The position numbers and the translations under genes are program-made. From NCBI GenBank assembly GCA_034429745.1, contig DAOUFY010000078.1:1-36516 (forward strand): a DNA stretch of 36,516 nucleotides, given 5' to 3'. The notes under the pieces are model-generated. The model was not told where the DNA came from, searched no databases, and was given only the letters and a program-made list of their open reading frames with translations. Every line of letters starts with the position of its first letter. Position 1 is the first letter of the stretch. Shown piece after piece: positions 8,008-15,846 of the stretch. This DNA is from JBAXBF01 sp034429745 (GTDB lineage: Bacteria; Chloroflexota; Anaerolineae; Anaerolineales; DRKV01).

Positions 8008-9417
8008 TTAACCCACTGATCCTTCCATTTGAATTTGAATGAGGCGATTTAGTTCAATGGCATATTCCATAGGAAGCTCTTTAACTAAGGGCTCAATAAA
8101 ACCTGAAACCACCATGGTTGCAGCATCTTCCTCACTTAAGCCGCGGCTGGTCAGATAGAATAATTGTTCTTCATTTACTTTAGAAACCGATGCCTCATGA
8201 CCGATAGAAACATCATTTTCTTCTATTTCAATATAAGGGTATGTATCAGTGCGCGAGGTTTCGTCGAGCAGCAAGGCGTCACACACTACTGTGGAACGTA
8301 CATCAGCTGCCCCCTTGATGACTTTAACTAAGCCGCGATAGGCTGCGCGTCCTCCGTTTTTGCTGATGGATTTTGAAGTGATCTTGCTGCTGGTATGAGG
8401 CGCTAAGTGAATCATCTTGCCGCCCGTATCTTGATATTGACCTTTGCTAGCAAAAGACATAGAAAGAATTTCACCATGGGCGCCTTTTCCGCGTAGGATA
8501 ACTGAGGGATATTTCATCGTTACTTTAGAACCGATATTGGCATCTACCCATTCCATGGTGGCATCTTCGTAAGCAACAGCTCTTTGGGTAACTAAGTTAT
8601 ACATATTGTTTGACCAATTTTGAATAGTGGTGTAGCGCATGCGTGCGCCGCGTTTGACAATGATTTCAATTACACCGCTATGGAAAGAATCGGTTGTATA
8701 GATTGGTGCAGTACAACCTTCAACGTAATGAGCTTGGGCTCCTTCATCTATTATGATCAAAGAGCGTTCAAATTGCCCTAAGTCAGCCATGTTAAGGCGA
8801 AAGTAAGCTTGCAGAGGCATTTCCACTTTTACACCGGGCGGTACATAGACGAAAGAACCGCCGGACCATACTGCACTGTTAAGGGCGGCGAACTTATTAT
8901 CTTCAATGGGGACAACGGTAGCGAAATACTCGCGAAAGAGATCTGGATATTCCCGCAGTCCGTCTTCAATGCTGACGAAGATAACCCCCATCTTCTTCAG
9001 GTTTTCCTGAACATTGTGATAGACCATCTCTGATTCAAATTGTGCACCAACCCCAGCTAAAAATTTCCGTTCAGCTTCGGGAATTCCCAGTTTTTCAAAA
9101 GTTTCTTTGATTTCTTCGGGAACTTCATCCCAAGAACGGCTTTCCTTCTCAGCTGGTTTTGTGTACATGTAAAGAGAATCTAAGTTTAGAGAAGAAAGAT
9201 CAGCGCCCCATGTAGGAACAGGACGGTGTAAAAAGTGATTAAGAGCTTTCAGGCGAAAATCCAGCATCCACTTTGGTTCGCCCTTAATGGCAGAGATCTG
9301 CTCTACTACTTCGCGATCGAGGCCGCGTTTTGTTTGAAAAACAACCTGATTGGAAACACGAAAATCGTATTTCGTTGATTCACCAACTCCATCAAGAATC
9401 TGGGCATCTGAAGTCAT
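8008..9417 (-). CDS. sufB: SufB, iron-sulfur scaffold subunit
   Basis: 469 aa. SufB signatures include MLDFRLKAL near the N-terminus, VPEEIKETFEKLGIP, YVPPGVKVEMPLQAYFR, the Cys in STVVCDALLLD that corresponds to the essential Cys of E. coli SufB, and the conserved SIGHEASVSKV segment with its His-Glu pair. The protein receives sulfur, builds the nascent cluster with SufD and binds SufC. It is the second gene of the operon, about 57 bases after sufC. The gene looks intact. Confidence 0.95.
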   Translation of the reverse strand: MTSDAQILDGVGESTKYDFRVSNQVVFQTKRGLDREVVEQISAIKGEPKWMLDFRLKALNHFLHRPVPTWGADLSSLNLDSLYMYTKPAEKESRSWDEVPEEIKETFEKLGIPEAERKFLAGVGAQFESEMVYHNVQENLKKMGVIFVSIEDGLREYPDLFREYFATVVPIEDNKFAALNSAVWSGGSFVYVPPGVKVEMPLQAYFRLNMADLGQFERSLIIIDEGAQAHYVEGCTAPIYTTDSFHSGVIEIIVKRGARMRYTTIQNWSNNMYNLVTQRAVAYEDATMEWVDANIGSKVTMKYPSVILRGKGAHGEILSMSFASKGQYQDTGGKMIHLAPHTSSKITSKSISKNGGRAAYRGLVKVIKGAADVRSTVVCDALLLDETSRTDTYPYIEIEENDVSIGHEASVSKVNEEQLFYLTSRGLSEEDAATMVVSGFIEPLVKELPMEYAIELNRLIQIQMEGSVG

Positions 9418-9474
9418 GTTGTCTCCCCGCGTTTTTAGGCTTTATTGTCTGCGCTTTGAAAGCCTAAGTCTTAG

Positions 9475-10266
9475 CTAGGCATTGTGTTTGTATCCGTTAT
9501 TGCCGTTTTTCCTGCGCAGCCAGTCATACCCTTTTTCTTCTAGACGCAATGCTAGCTCGGCTCCGCCGGATTCGATAATTCTGCCATCCATCATCACATG
9601 AACAATATGGGGCTTAATATAGTTGAGAATACGATAGTAATGGGTGATGACTAAAATGCCAACATTAGGACCGCTAAGAGCATTAACCCCCTCAGCTACG
9701 ATGCGCAGGGCATCAATATCCAAGCCGGAATCCGTCTCATCCAAAATGGCAAAGGAAGGTTCCAGCATAGCCATTTGAAGGATTTCTGCACGTTTCTTTT
9801 CTCCGCCGGAAAAACCATCGTTTAGGTAGCGGCTTGCGAAAGAGTGATCCATCTGAAGCAGATCCATCTTTTGCTTGAGGAGTTTGCGGAACTCTGGAAT
9901 GGAAATGCCCTTATCTTGCGGGTTTTTGAACTTTCGATGAGCATTGAGGGCAGTCCGCAAAAAATTGGCGATAGTTACTCCGGGTATGGCAACCGGGTAT
10001 TGGAACGCAAGAAACAAACCTAAATGCGATCGTGTTGTTGCATCTAGGGCTAGTATATCCTCACCATTAAGATAGACTTCCCCTTGAGTTATCGTATAGT
10101 TGGGGTGCCCCATAAGAGCATAGGAAAGGGTTGATTTGCCGGTACCATTAGGTCCCATAATAGCGTGCACCTCGCCTTGGCGCACTGTCAAGTCAACCCC
10201 CTTTACAATTTCTTTATCTTCAACCATGACGTGCAGGTTGCGAATAACTAAAGCTGAATCTGGCAT
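9475..10266 (-). CDS. sufC: SufC, ABC-type ATPase of the SUF system
   Basis: 263 aa. It has Walker A GPNGTGKST, the SufC-specific signature FSGGEKKRAEILQ, Walker B FAILDETDSGLDIDAL and an H-loop VITHYYRIL. SufC is a soluble ABC ATPase whose ATP-driven dimerisation rearranges SufB-SufD. It is the first full gene after the promoter at 10410-10438. The ribosome-binding sequence before the ATG at 10266 is weak (GAGGA about 13 bases upstream), whereas a strong AGGAGG lies ~65 bases upstream, in front of a mini-ORF. Confidence 0.95.
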   Translation of the reverse strand: MPDSALVIRNLHVMVEDKEIVKGVDLTVRQGEVHAIMGPNGTGKSTLSYALMGHPNYTITQGEVYLNGEDILALDATTRSHLGLFLAFQYPVAIPGVTIANFLRTALNAHRKFKNPQDKGISIPEFRKLLKQKMDLLQMDHSFASRYLNDGFSGGEKKRAEILQMAMLEPSFAILDETDSGLDIDALRIVAEGVNALSGPNVGILVITHYYRILNYIKPHIVHVMMDGRIIESGGAELALRLEEKGYDWLRRKNGNNGYKHNA

Positions 10267-10283
10267 AACGCTTGTTTCATCCT

Positions 10284-10331
10284 CTAATCCTCATTGATTA
10301 GCTGTGATGAGCTGCTTAACGCAATCATCAT
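10284..10331 (-). CDS. Candidate 15-codon leader ORF upstream of sufC with four consecutive Ser codons
   Basis: AGGAGG (10333-10338) is followed by ATG ATG ATT and an open frame ending TAG at 10284, just before sufC. The peptide reads MMIALSSSSQLINED. The spacing to the second ATG is 4 bases. The Ser codons are AGC AGC TCA TCA. This is the best Shine-Dalgarno site in the leader and it does not serve sufC directly. It could be a regulatory or coupling leader peptide, or a chance frame; no attenuator terminator follows it. Confidence 0.3.
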   Translation of the reverse strand: MMIALSSSSQLINED

Positions 10332-10409
10332 TCCTCCTGAAGGTATCCTCAGCAGGGTTTTGCAAAGCGGCCCTATCAAACCTTTCTTAACAGCTTTGAG
10401 GACAGTCTC

Positions 10410-10438
10410 ATTATAGCAAATCTGCCTATTTGAGTCAA
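10410..10438 (-). promoter_or_regulatory. SUF operon promoter with palindromic candidate operator in the spacer
   Basis: Reading the minus strand, TTGACT (10433-10438), a 17-base spacer and TATAAT (10410-10415) make a near-consensus sigma-70-type promoter; TGC before the -10 makes it extended as well. The spacer contains CAAAT-AGGCAG-ATTTG (10417-10432), a perfect inverted repeat with arms of 5 and a 6-base centre, placed where a repressor would block polymerase. A GACTC (GANTC) site overlaps the -35. Confidence 0.75.
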
Positions 10439-10481
10439 TATTTTACATAATAATCTTATAAATTTTTTATAGGCAATGAGC

Positions 10482-11321
10482 CTAGGGGAGAGATTGGCAA
10501 TTAGGGCAAAAATAGGTGCTGCGCTGTCCAACAATGATGCGCTGAATAGGTGTGCCGCAGGTGAAACAAGGCAATCCTTGACGCTGAACAACCCGAAAGG
10601 TATTCTGGAATTCACCACCGCGATAGACCCAATCTATGCTGGCACCATTGCGGCGAATGCCTTCCTGCAAAACAAAACGGATTGCATTCAATAACCGTTG
10701 TTTTTCGCTCTCGGTCAGTTGATAAGCCAATCTCAACGGGTGAATGCAGGCAAGGTGCAATGCTTCATCAGTATAGATATTCCCTAAACCAGCTAAAAAA
10801 GTCTGGCACATCAGCAAAGGTTTAATCAATCGTCGTTTGTTGGCAAGCATAGAAGAAAATAGTTGGGGAGTAAATTCTTCCGAAAGGGGCTCGGGACCTA
10901 AACCATCCAAAATATTGTCAGGGTGGGGAGTTAACCATACTCTGCCAAATTTGCGCGGGTCGTTGAAGGCTAAACGCAGTCTAGTTTCTGAACGATGTCC
11001 TTCTGCAAGCCACAAGATAATTCGGTGATGGGGTGCAATTGGTGCAGAAGGATTTTCAAGCCAAATATCTCCACTCATGCGCAGATGAATGAGCAGAGTA
11101 TTGCGATCAAGTTCTATACGCAGAAATTTGCCGCGGCGGCCTATGTTAAGTATGCGGCTGCCTTTGATCTGATGGATAAATTCAGCCGGACTTGGTTGGG
11201 CAATGCTACGTTGCCAAAGCACATCTGCTTTGAGAATGATTGCTCCAAGCAATGAGGGGGTCTCTTCAACCCCCTCGCGCAAACGTCTGGCAATAGTTTC
11301 TACTTCAGGAAGTTCGGGCAT
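10482..11321 (-). CDS. mutM: Formamidopyrimidine-DNA glycosylase (Fpg/MutM)
   Basis: 279 aa from the ATG at 11321; a longer frame reaches 11360, but the mature enzyme must begin MPELPEVETIARRL so that Pro2 is the N-terminal nucleophile and Glu3 the acid. Further signs are the GRRGKFL lysine, GLGNIYTDEAL helix-two-turn-helix, and a C-terminal zinc finger CFTC...CPNC with RSTYFC carrying the DNA-binding Arg. It removes 8-oxoguanine and formamidopyrimidines and nicks the abasic site. The gene follows the lyase stop after only 1 base, so the two are cotranscribed. Normal length, intact. Confidence 0.95.
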   Translation of the reverse strand: MPELPEVETIARRLREGVEETPSLLGAIILKADVLWQRSIAQPSPAEFIHQIKGSRILNIGRRGKFLRIELDRNTLLIHLRMSGDIWLENPSAPIAPHHRIILWLAEGHRSETRLRLAFNDPRKFGRVWLTPHPDNILDGLGPEPLSEEFTPQLFSSMLANKRRLIKPLLMCQTFLAGLGNIYTDEALHLACIHPLRLAYQLTESEKQRLLNAIRFVLQEGIRRNGASIDWVYRGGEFQNTFRVVQRQGLPCFTCGTPIQRIIVGQRSTYFCPNCQSLP

Positions 11322-11322
11322 A

Positions 11323-12765
11323 CTAGATTGCGCCCATTTCTTTTTGGTAAGCTTCGGCAAGTTTCTTGCCCCAGTTGCCTAGCGGCTCTAACTTTCCAAA
11401 AAAGAAGCGCAGCACGGGCGGCTCTTCGACGAATTTTAAGCCTCGGACGAGGTCGCTATGGGCAAGCAGCCATTTGAGGCGATCTACCGTATATTCAATT
11501 TGGGACATTGTGTACACTCGGCGAGGGACAGCTAAACGCGCTAATTCCAAATCGGCTAAAATATCGTTGCCGTTTTCATCCCGATCAGAAGAAATGGTGC
11601 CGCGTTCCATGCTGCGGACACCGGAAGCGATGTAAATAGCTGCTGTCAAAGCGCCAGCGGGATATTCTTCTTGAGGGATGTGGGGAAGAAAGCGGCGGGC
11701 ATCAATATGGCAAGCTAACCCGCCGGCTGGGGTTACTGCTGGGATGCCTTCCTGCACGCAGCGTTCTACAAAGTAGCGAACAAATTCTGCACCGCTGCCG
11801 GCAACATTTTCATCTGCCATCTCACGAATGCCAACTGCCATAGCTTCCACCTCATGGGTGGACATGCCGCCATAAGTGGCAAAGCCTTCATACACCGGCA
11901 GCCAAGGCAAGAGCATATCATAATATTTTTTCTCATTGGTTGCAATTAGCCCGCCGCGTACCGCTGTAGATTTGCGGCCGGAAAGGTAGAGGATATCCAC
12001 CAAGCTCATCATCTCGCGAATGATATCCTTGACACTTTTGTTCGTATAGGATTCTTCGCGCTGTTTCACTAAGTAAGCATTTTCAGAAATTAGGCTTCCG
12101 TCATAAACCAGAGGAATGCCATGCTTCTGAGTAATTTTGCGCACATCGCGCAGGTTTTTAATTGAAAAAGGCTGTCCACCGATTAAGTTAGTGGTAGCTT
12201 CCATCCGTACATAAGCGATCTTTTCGGCTCCATATTGCTTAATGGCTTCTTCAAGTTTGCCAAGGTCAAGATTGCCTTTGAAAGGCTGATCCGATTGGGT
12301 ATTGAGGGCTTCATCGGTATATATTTCCAGTACTTTGCCGCCGGCTAACTCAATGTGAGCCTTGGTTGTCGTGAAGTGATAATTCATCAAGACAACACTG
12401 CCCGGCTTGACGAAGACCTTAGCCAAGAGATGTTCCGCTGCCCGCCCTTGATGAACAGGCATGACGTAATCGAAGCCCAACACTTCGCGTACAGCGTCAG
12501 CTAAGCGATAGAAACTCTCACTGCCGGCGTAAGCATCGTCAGATATCATCATGGCGGCAAGTTGATTATCGCTCATAGCATTCGTTCCGCTGTCAGTCAG
12601 CATGTCTAAAAAGATATCCTTGGTGCGCAGAAGGAATGTGTTGTAGCCGGCTTCTTGGATAGCTCTAAGACGCTCAGCACAGGGAATGAGCTGGGTTTTC
12701 TGCACAATCCGCACTTTGTGCATTTCGACGGGAATTTCTGAGCCGTTGGTTAACTTAATGATCAT
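11323..12765 (-). CDS. Tyrosine phenol-lyase/tryptophanase-family PLP beta-lyase, divergent
   Basis: 480 aa, a full-length fold type I beta-eliminating lyase. Recognisable blocks are GYNTFLL, LLTDSGTNAMS-like (MLTDSGTNAMSD), AYAGSESFY, HQGRAAEH, GGQPFSI (after N193), VYDGSLISENAY with D222, the Schiff-base Lys265 in SGRKST, GVRSMERGT and VPRRVYT. The FTTT and SMERG segments match tyrosine phenol-lyase better than E. coli tryptophanase, which has Ile where R388 stands. However, the Arg that follows the PLP Asp in both known enzymes (DATR or DSAR) is Leu225 here, and the Lys loop is one residue shorter (AVRGG). I therefore do not name the substrate. AGGAGG lies 13 bases before the ATG, a long gap. 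No tnaC-like leader was seen. Confidence 0.75.
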   Translation of the reverse strand: MIIKLTNGSEIPVEMHKVRIVQKTQLIPCAERLRAIQEAGYNTFLLRTKDIFLDMLTDSGTNAMSDNQLAAMMISDDAYAGSESFYRLADAVREVLGFDYVMPVHQGRAAEHLLAKVFVKPGSVVLMNYHFTTTKAHIELAGGKVLEIYTDEALNTQSDQPFKGNLDLGKLEEAIKQYGAEKIAYVRMEATTNLIGGQPFSIKNLRDVRKITQKHGIPLVYDGSLISENAYLVKQREESYTNKSVKDIIREMMSLVDILYLSGRKSTAVRGGLIATNEKKYYDMLLPWLPVYEGFATYGGMSTHEVEAMAVGIREMADENVAGSGAEFVRYFVERCVQEGIPAVTPAGGLACHIDARRFLPHIPQEEYPAGALTAAIYIASGVRSMERGTISSDRDENGNDILADLELARLAVPRRVYTMSQIEYTVDRLKWLLAHSDLVRGLKFVEEPPVLRFFFGKLEPLGNWGKKLAEAYQKEMGAI

Positions 12766-12821
12766 GATTAAATTAATGCCTCCTGTAGGTTTTTATTCGT
12801 TGGTGGTACAGTTTATCTCAT

Positions 12822-12827
12822 ATTATA
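12822..12827 (-). promoter_or_regulatory. Possible -10 box for the lyase-mutM operon
   Basis: On the minus strand GGTATAATATGA contains a perfect TATAAT about 57 bases before the lyase start. The -35 at the usual distance (TTCCAA) is poor, so this is tentative. The rest of the 221-base divergent gap is AT-rich, and there is a TATAAT at 12925-12930 in the plus direction toward the SprT-like gene, also with a weak -35. Confidence 0.35.
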
Positions 12828-12986
12828 CCTTAATGGGAATGTTTTTGGAATGAAAGAACTCAAGGTTGTTATTCTTTGTAAATTTATGACACAATGATCA
12901 GCTGGATAAAGATTATAGTTTTGATATAATCATTCACGTTTTTATCATCCAAGCTTATATCTTACGTAGGTGCAATTTGTAATTAT

Positions 12987-14021
12987 ATGAACCGCATCAG
13001 CAATCTTATTAAGGCTTGCCACGGCATACATCATCAGCTTTCAACGATAGCGCAAAACCCTACATTAGGTACAACAATAAGTCCATTTCATCGAGAATGG
13101 CGCGAGGTATATGCCGAGATAAAGGAATTGGCAGCCCGCGTCGAAGAGGTCTGTCGAAAGCACGGCATTAGCCCGGCACATCTGCCCACACCGTCACGGC
13201 GTGCGTACAGTTGGCTGAATTTTCTCAGTGAGTTGGAAGCTGAAGAAAACTGGCGTCTAACCCAACACCTTGAAACGCTGGCATTGGCTTATCAAGCCCT
13301 TAAAAACAATTATGCAAAAGCTGTGCAGTCGCACGCGGGAATTTGGAAGCATCAGCAACCCGTTCAAGTGCAGCTTTCAATTTATTACAATAATCAATTG
13401 TATCAAGCTCGCTATCAGCCGCCGCGCTTGGAAATCACTTTTCATGAGGGATTCATTGGAGCGCCGCCGCAAATCATTGACAGTATCATCAAAATTACCT
13501 TGCGGCTTTCTTCGGATGAGCTGCAGAAACAGGTACGCCGCTATTCTCAAACGGAAGCATTTCAAGAGATCGCAGCATTATTAGGAGAGAGGAGTGCATC
13601 TGCCGTGAAGCGCGGCAAGGTATATGATTTGGATGAAATATTCGATTGTGTGAACAAGGAATATTTTGGAAGCCGGCTCTCTCGGCCGCATTTGGTATGG
13701 GGTGAACGGTTAACCCATCGCAAGTATGGACATTATCAACCGCTTGAGGATACGTTGCTTATCAGCCGTACGCTGGATAATAGCTTTATTCCGCGTTATT
13801 TTATTGAATTTATTATGTATCATGAATTGCTGCATAAAGCCTTAGGTGCCAAACTTGTAAATGGGCGGCGATATGTTCACACTAGTGAATTTCGGGCGGC
13901 GGAGAGAAAGTTTAAAGAGTATGGCAAAGCCCAAGCGTATATGGCTCAGCTAGCTAAAACGTTTCGGCGAAAGCCACGGATAAGAAAAGCTGCTTTATTG
14001 AGGAAGATTAGGAAGAAGTAA
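12987..14021 (+). CDS. SprT-like zinc metalloprotease-fold protein with long N-terminal helical region
   Basis: 344 aa. The C-terminal ~140 residues carry a SprT-like core: FDCVNKEYFGSRLSRPHLVWG, strand-rich middle, then MYHELLHKAL with HELLH as the HExxH zinc motif, and HTSEFRAAERKF supplying a further His. The N-terminal ~200 residues are helical and charged and unlike named domains, although a short beta segment (VQLSIYYNNQLYQARYQP) is visible. The tail is very basic (FRRKPRIRKAALLRKIRKK), which could bind nucleic acid. SprT-like proteins of this shape are widespread in bacteria and uncharacterised; the eukaryotic relative Spartan cleaves DNA-crosslinked proteins, which is only a distant guide. 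Single-gene unit closed by the terminator at 14023. Confidence 0.75.
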   Translation: MNRISNLIKACHGIHHQLSTIAQNPTLGTTISPFHREWREVYAEIKELAARVEEVCRKHGISPAHLPTPSRRAYSWLNFLSELEAEENWRLTQHLETLALAYQALKNNYAKAVQSHAGIWKHQQPVQVQLSIYYNNQLYQARYQPPRLEITFHEGFIGAPPQIIDSIIKITLRLSSDELQKQVRRYSQTEAFQEIAALLGERSASAVKRGKVYDLDEIFDCVNKEYFGSRLSRPHLVWGERLTHRKYGHYQPLEDTLLISRTLDNSFIPRYFIEFIMYHELLHKALGAKLVNGRRYVHTSEFRAAERKFKEYGKAQAYMAQLAKTFRRKPRIRKAALLRKIRKK

Positions 14022-14022
14022 C

Positions 14023-14053
14023 GAGGAGCGGTATCTTGCCGCTCCTCATTTTT
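14023..14053 (+). terminator. Rho-independent terminator after the SprT-like gene
   Basis: GAGGAGCGG pairs perfectly with CCGCTCCTC around a 7-base loop (9-bp GC-rich stem), followed by ATTTTT. It begins 2 bases after the stop codon. It lies in the 39-base gap to the convergent metK; on the minus strand no T-run follows the stem, so it serves the plus-strand gene. Confidence 0.92.
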
Positions 14054-14060
14054 GTAAAGG

Positions 14061-15266
14061 CTATTTGCTATCAGCCAGCAGAGCTTCAGCTTTATCGGTG
14101 TGTTCCCAAGGCAAGTCTAAGTCGTCGCGCCCGAAGTGGCCATAAGCAGCAAGTTGGCGGTAAATGGGGCGGCGCAACTTCAGGTCGCGAATGATTGCGC
14201 CGGGGCGCAGATCAAAATGGCGGAGGATAAGGTCGGCGATTTTTTCATCTGGAATAGAGCCGGTACCGAAAGTTTCCACGTTCACACTGAGTGGGCGGGC
14301 AACACCGATAGCATAAGCTACCTGAATTTCACAGCGTTGGGCGAGACCTGCTGCAACGACGTTCTTTGCAGCCCAGCGAGCGGCATAAGCAGCCGAGCGG
14401 TCAACTTTTGTCGGGTCTTTGCCGCTAAAAGCACCGCCGCCGTGGCGTCCCATGCCTCCGTAGGTATCAACAATGATTTTGCGTCCGGTAACGCCAGAAT
14501 CACCCATTGGACCTCCGATGACAAAGCGCCCGGTCGGATTAGTGAAGATCTTGAGCTTATTGTCTATCATTTCAGCCGGGATGGTTGGTTTGATAACCAA
14601 TTCAATCAACCCTTCGCGGATAGTTTCTTGAGAGACATCCGGCGCGTGTTGGGTACTGATCAGGACGGTAGTAACGCGTTTAGGTTTTCCGTATTCATAT
14701 TCTACAGTAACTTGGCTTTTACCGTCTGGGCGCAGCCAAGGCAGTTCACCCTTTTTACGAATTTCGCTCATCCGGCGGCAAAGTTTGTGAGCTAAGTAGA
14801 TAGGCATGGGCATGAGTACCGGGGTTTCATTACAGGCAAACCCAAACATCATGCCTTGATCGCCTGCGCCGATGGAATCCAATTCATCAGCTTCTGAGGT
14901 GGTCTTGATTTCTAGGGATTTATCTACCCCTTGGGCAATGTCGCTGGATTGATTAGCAAGAGCAACTTGTACTCCGCAGGTATTCCCATCAAAGCCTTTT
15001 TCGCTGTCGTCGTATCCAATTTCCAGAACCACTTTTCGCACTAATTGGTCGTAATTGATTTGGGCTTTGGTTGTTATTTCGCCAAGCAGAAGAACGAAGC
15101 CGGTTTTTGTCGCTGTTTCGCATGCGACCCGCGAAGAAGGGTCTTGCTCCAAACAAGCATCTAATACCGCATCGCTGATTTGATCACACATCTTGTCGGG
15201 GTGTCCCTCAGTAACGGATTCTGAGGTAAAGAGCAAAGATGGTGAAGTCATAAAAGATGTTGTCAT
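14061..15266 (-). CDS. metK: S-adenosylmethionine synthetase (MetK)
   Basis: 401 aa. Motifs are GHPDKMCDQISDAVLD with the ATP-binding His, GAGDQGMMFGFA (hexapeptide-type P-loop region), GGGAFSGKDPTKVDRS and ETFGTG. It makes SAM from methionine and ATP with release of phosphate and diphosphate, acting as a tetramer in the cytoplasm. GGAGG lies 6 bases before the ATG at 15266. It is a single-gene unit controlled by a SAM-I riboswitch in its ~260-base leader, an arrangement that gives feedback by its own product. Confidence 0.97.
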   Translation of the reverse strand: MTTSFMTSPSLLFTSESVTEGHPDKMCDQISDAVLDACLEQDPSSRVACETATKTGFVLLLGEITTKAQINYDQLVRKVVLEIGYDDSEKGFDGNTCGVQVALANQSSDIAQGVDKSLEIKTTSEADELDSIGAGDQGMMFGFACNETPVLMPMPIYLAHKLCRRMSEIRKKGELPWLRPDGKSQVTVEYEYGKPKRVTTVLISTQHAPDVSQETIREGLIELVIKPTIPAEMIDNKLKIFTNPTGRFVIGGPMGDSGVTGRKIIVDTYGGMGRHGGGAFSGKDPTKVDRSAAYAARWAAKNVVAAGLAQRCEIQVAYAIGVARPLSVNVETFGTGSIPDEKIADLILRHFDLRPGAIIRDLKLRRPIYRQLAAYGHFGRDDLDLPWEHTDKAEALLADSK

Positions 15267-15310
15267 TTAAAACCTCCAAAAGAAAAGAGTAGTGTGCAGG
15301 TGTAAAGCCT

Positions 15311-15347
15311 TAAAAATAAAATGCCCCTTTCTGTGTAAGAAGGGGCT
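15311..15347 (-). terminator. Regulated terminator of the SAM riboswitch
   Basis: A 7-bp stem GCCCCTT/AAGGGGC with a 10-base loop, followed on the minus strand by a TTTTATTTTT run, ~45 bases before the metK start. Its 5' arm includes the bases that the anti-terminator would sequester. Confidence 0.88.
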
Positions 15348-15504
15348 AACTATACCGCGATATACAAGCATAGGCACCTTCTCATCTTCCAGAACACTCT
15401 GTCGGAATTAGCACCTGGAAAGTGGTATTGCCCTTAGTTAGAAAACCCACTTTCTGGTTGCCGAGGCTTCATAGGGCCGCTCCCTCCACCTCTCTGGATA
15501 AGAA
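15311..15504 (-). promoter_or_regulatory. SAM-I (S-box) riboswitch with anti-terminator and terminator, upstream of metK
   Basis: Reading the minus strand, the aptamer runs 15504 to 15379. P1 is TTCTTATC (15497-15504) paired with GATGAGAA (15379-15386). Between them stand the conserved AGAGGTGGAGGGA, GGCCCTATGAAGCC (kink-turn ATGA) and GGCAACC blocks and the TGCTAATTCC segment of S-box RNAs. The expression platform is visible too. TGAGAAGG (15377-15384) can pair with CCTTCTTA (15336-15343) as anti-terminator. The competing terminator hairpin GCCCCTT/AAGGGGC (15340-15346 with 15323-15329) is followed by TTTATTTT. SAM binding should stabilise P1 and switch transcription off. Confidence 0.95.
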
Positions 15505-15533
15505 TGCCTTTAAAGGGCTATTTAATTTTGCTT

Positions 15534-15562
15534 ATCTTACCACAGTGGATATTTTTTGTCAA
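15534..15562 (-). promoter_or_regulatory. metK promoter
   Basis: Minus strand: TTGACA (15557-15562), 17-base spacer, TAAGAT (15534-15539) with TG one base before the -10. Transcription should begin around 15527, leaving about 20 bases before P1 of the SAM-I aptamer. Confidence 0.75.
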
Positions 15563-15736
15563 ATAAAAATTGAAGCACCTGTATTAGAGGATTTAACTGC
15601 TGGAATGTGAATGAAAGAATGATCCTTTGTTGTTTCAATAATCCTTTTGAAGAAGTATTTCTTTGATCGGTCTAGCATTAGGCTGCCTCGGGTTTGCCAG
15701 GATTAGTTAATACTCATTGTATTTTATTAATAATCT

Positions 15737-15764
15737 TTGCAATCTATAAAAAAAGTAGTACAAT
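15737..15764 (+). promoter_or_regulatory. Probable promoter of the MoxR/VWA operon
   Basis: TTGCAA (15737-15742), 16-base spacer, TACAAT (15759-15764), about 80 bases before the first gene of the six-gene operon. The divergent gap from metK (15505-15846) otherwise holds the metK promoter and nothing else I can identify. Confidence 0.55.
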
Positions 15765-15846
15765 AGAGTGGCACCGTTTTCTCTCGCTTGGACAGTATAA
15801 AAGTATGGAGTTGTATGTTGCAGGTAGAAATATGAGGATACCTTAG

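Noticed and set aside
10469..10486. TAGGC/GCCTA hairpin after mutM as a terminator
   Set aside because: The stem is 5 bp and the bases that follow on the minus strand are A-rich, not T-rich.
12766..12986. tnaC-like Trp leader peptide before the lyase gene
   Set aside because: No short frame with a Trp codon and a ribosome-binding site could be seen on the minus strand.
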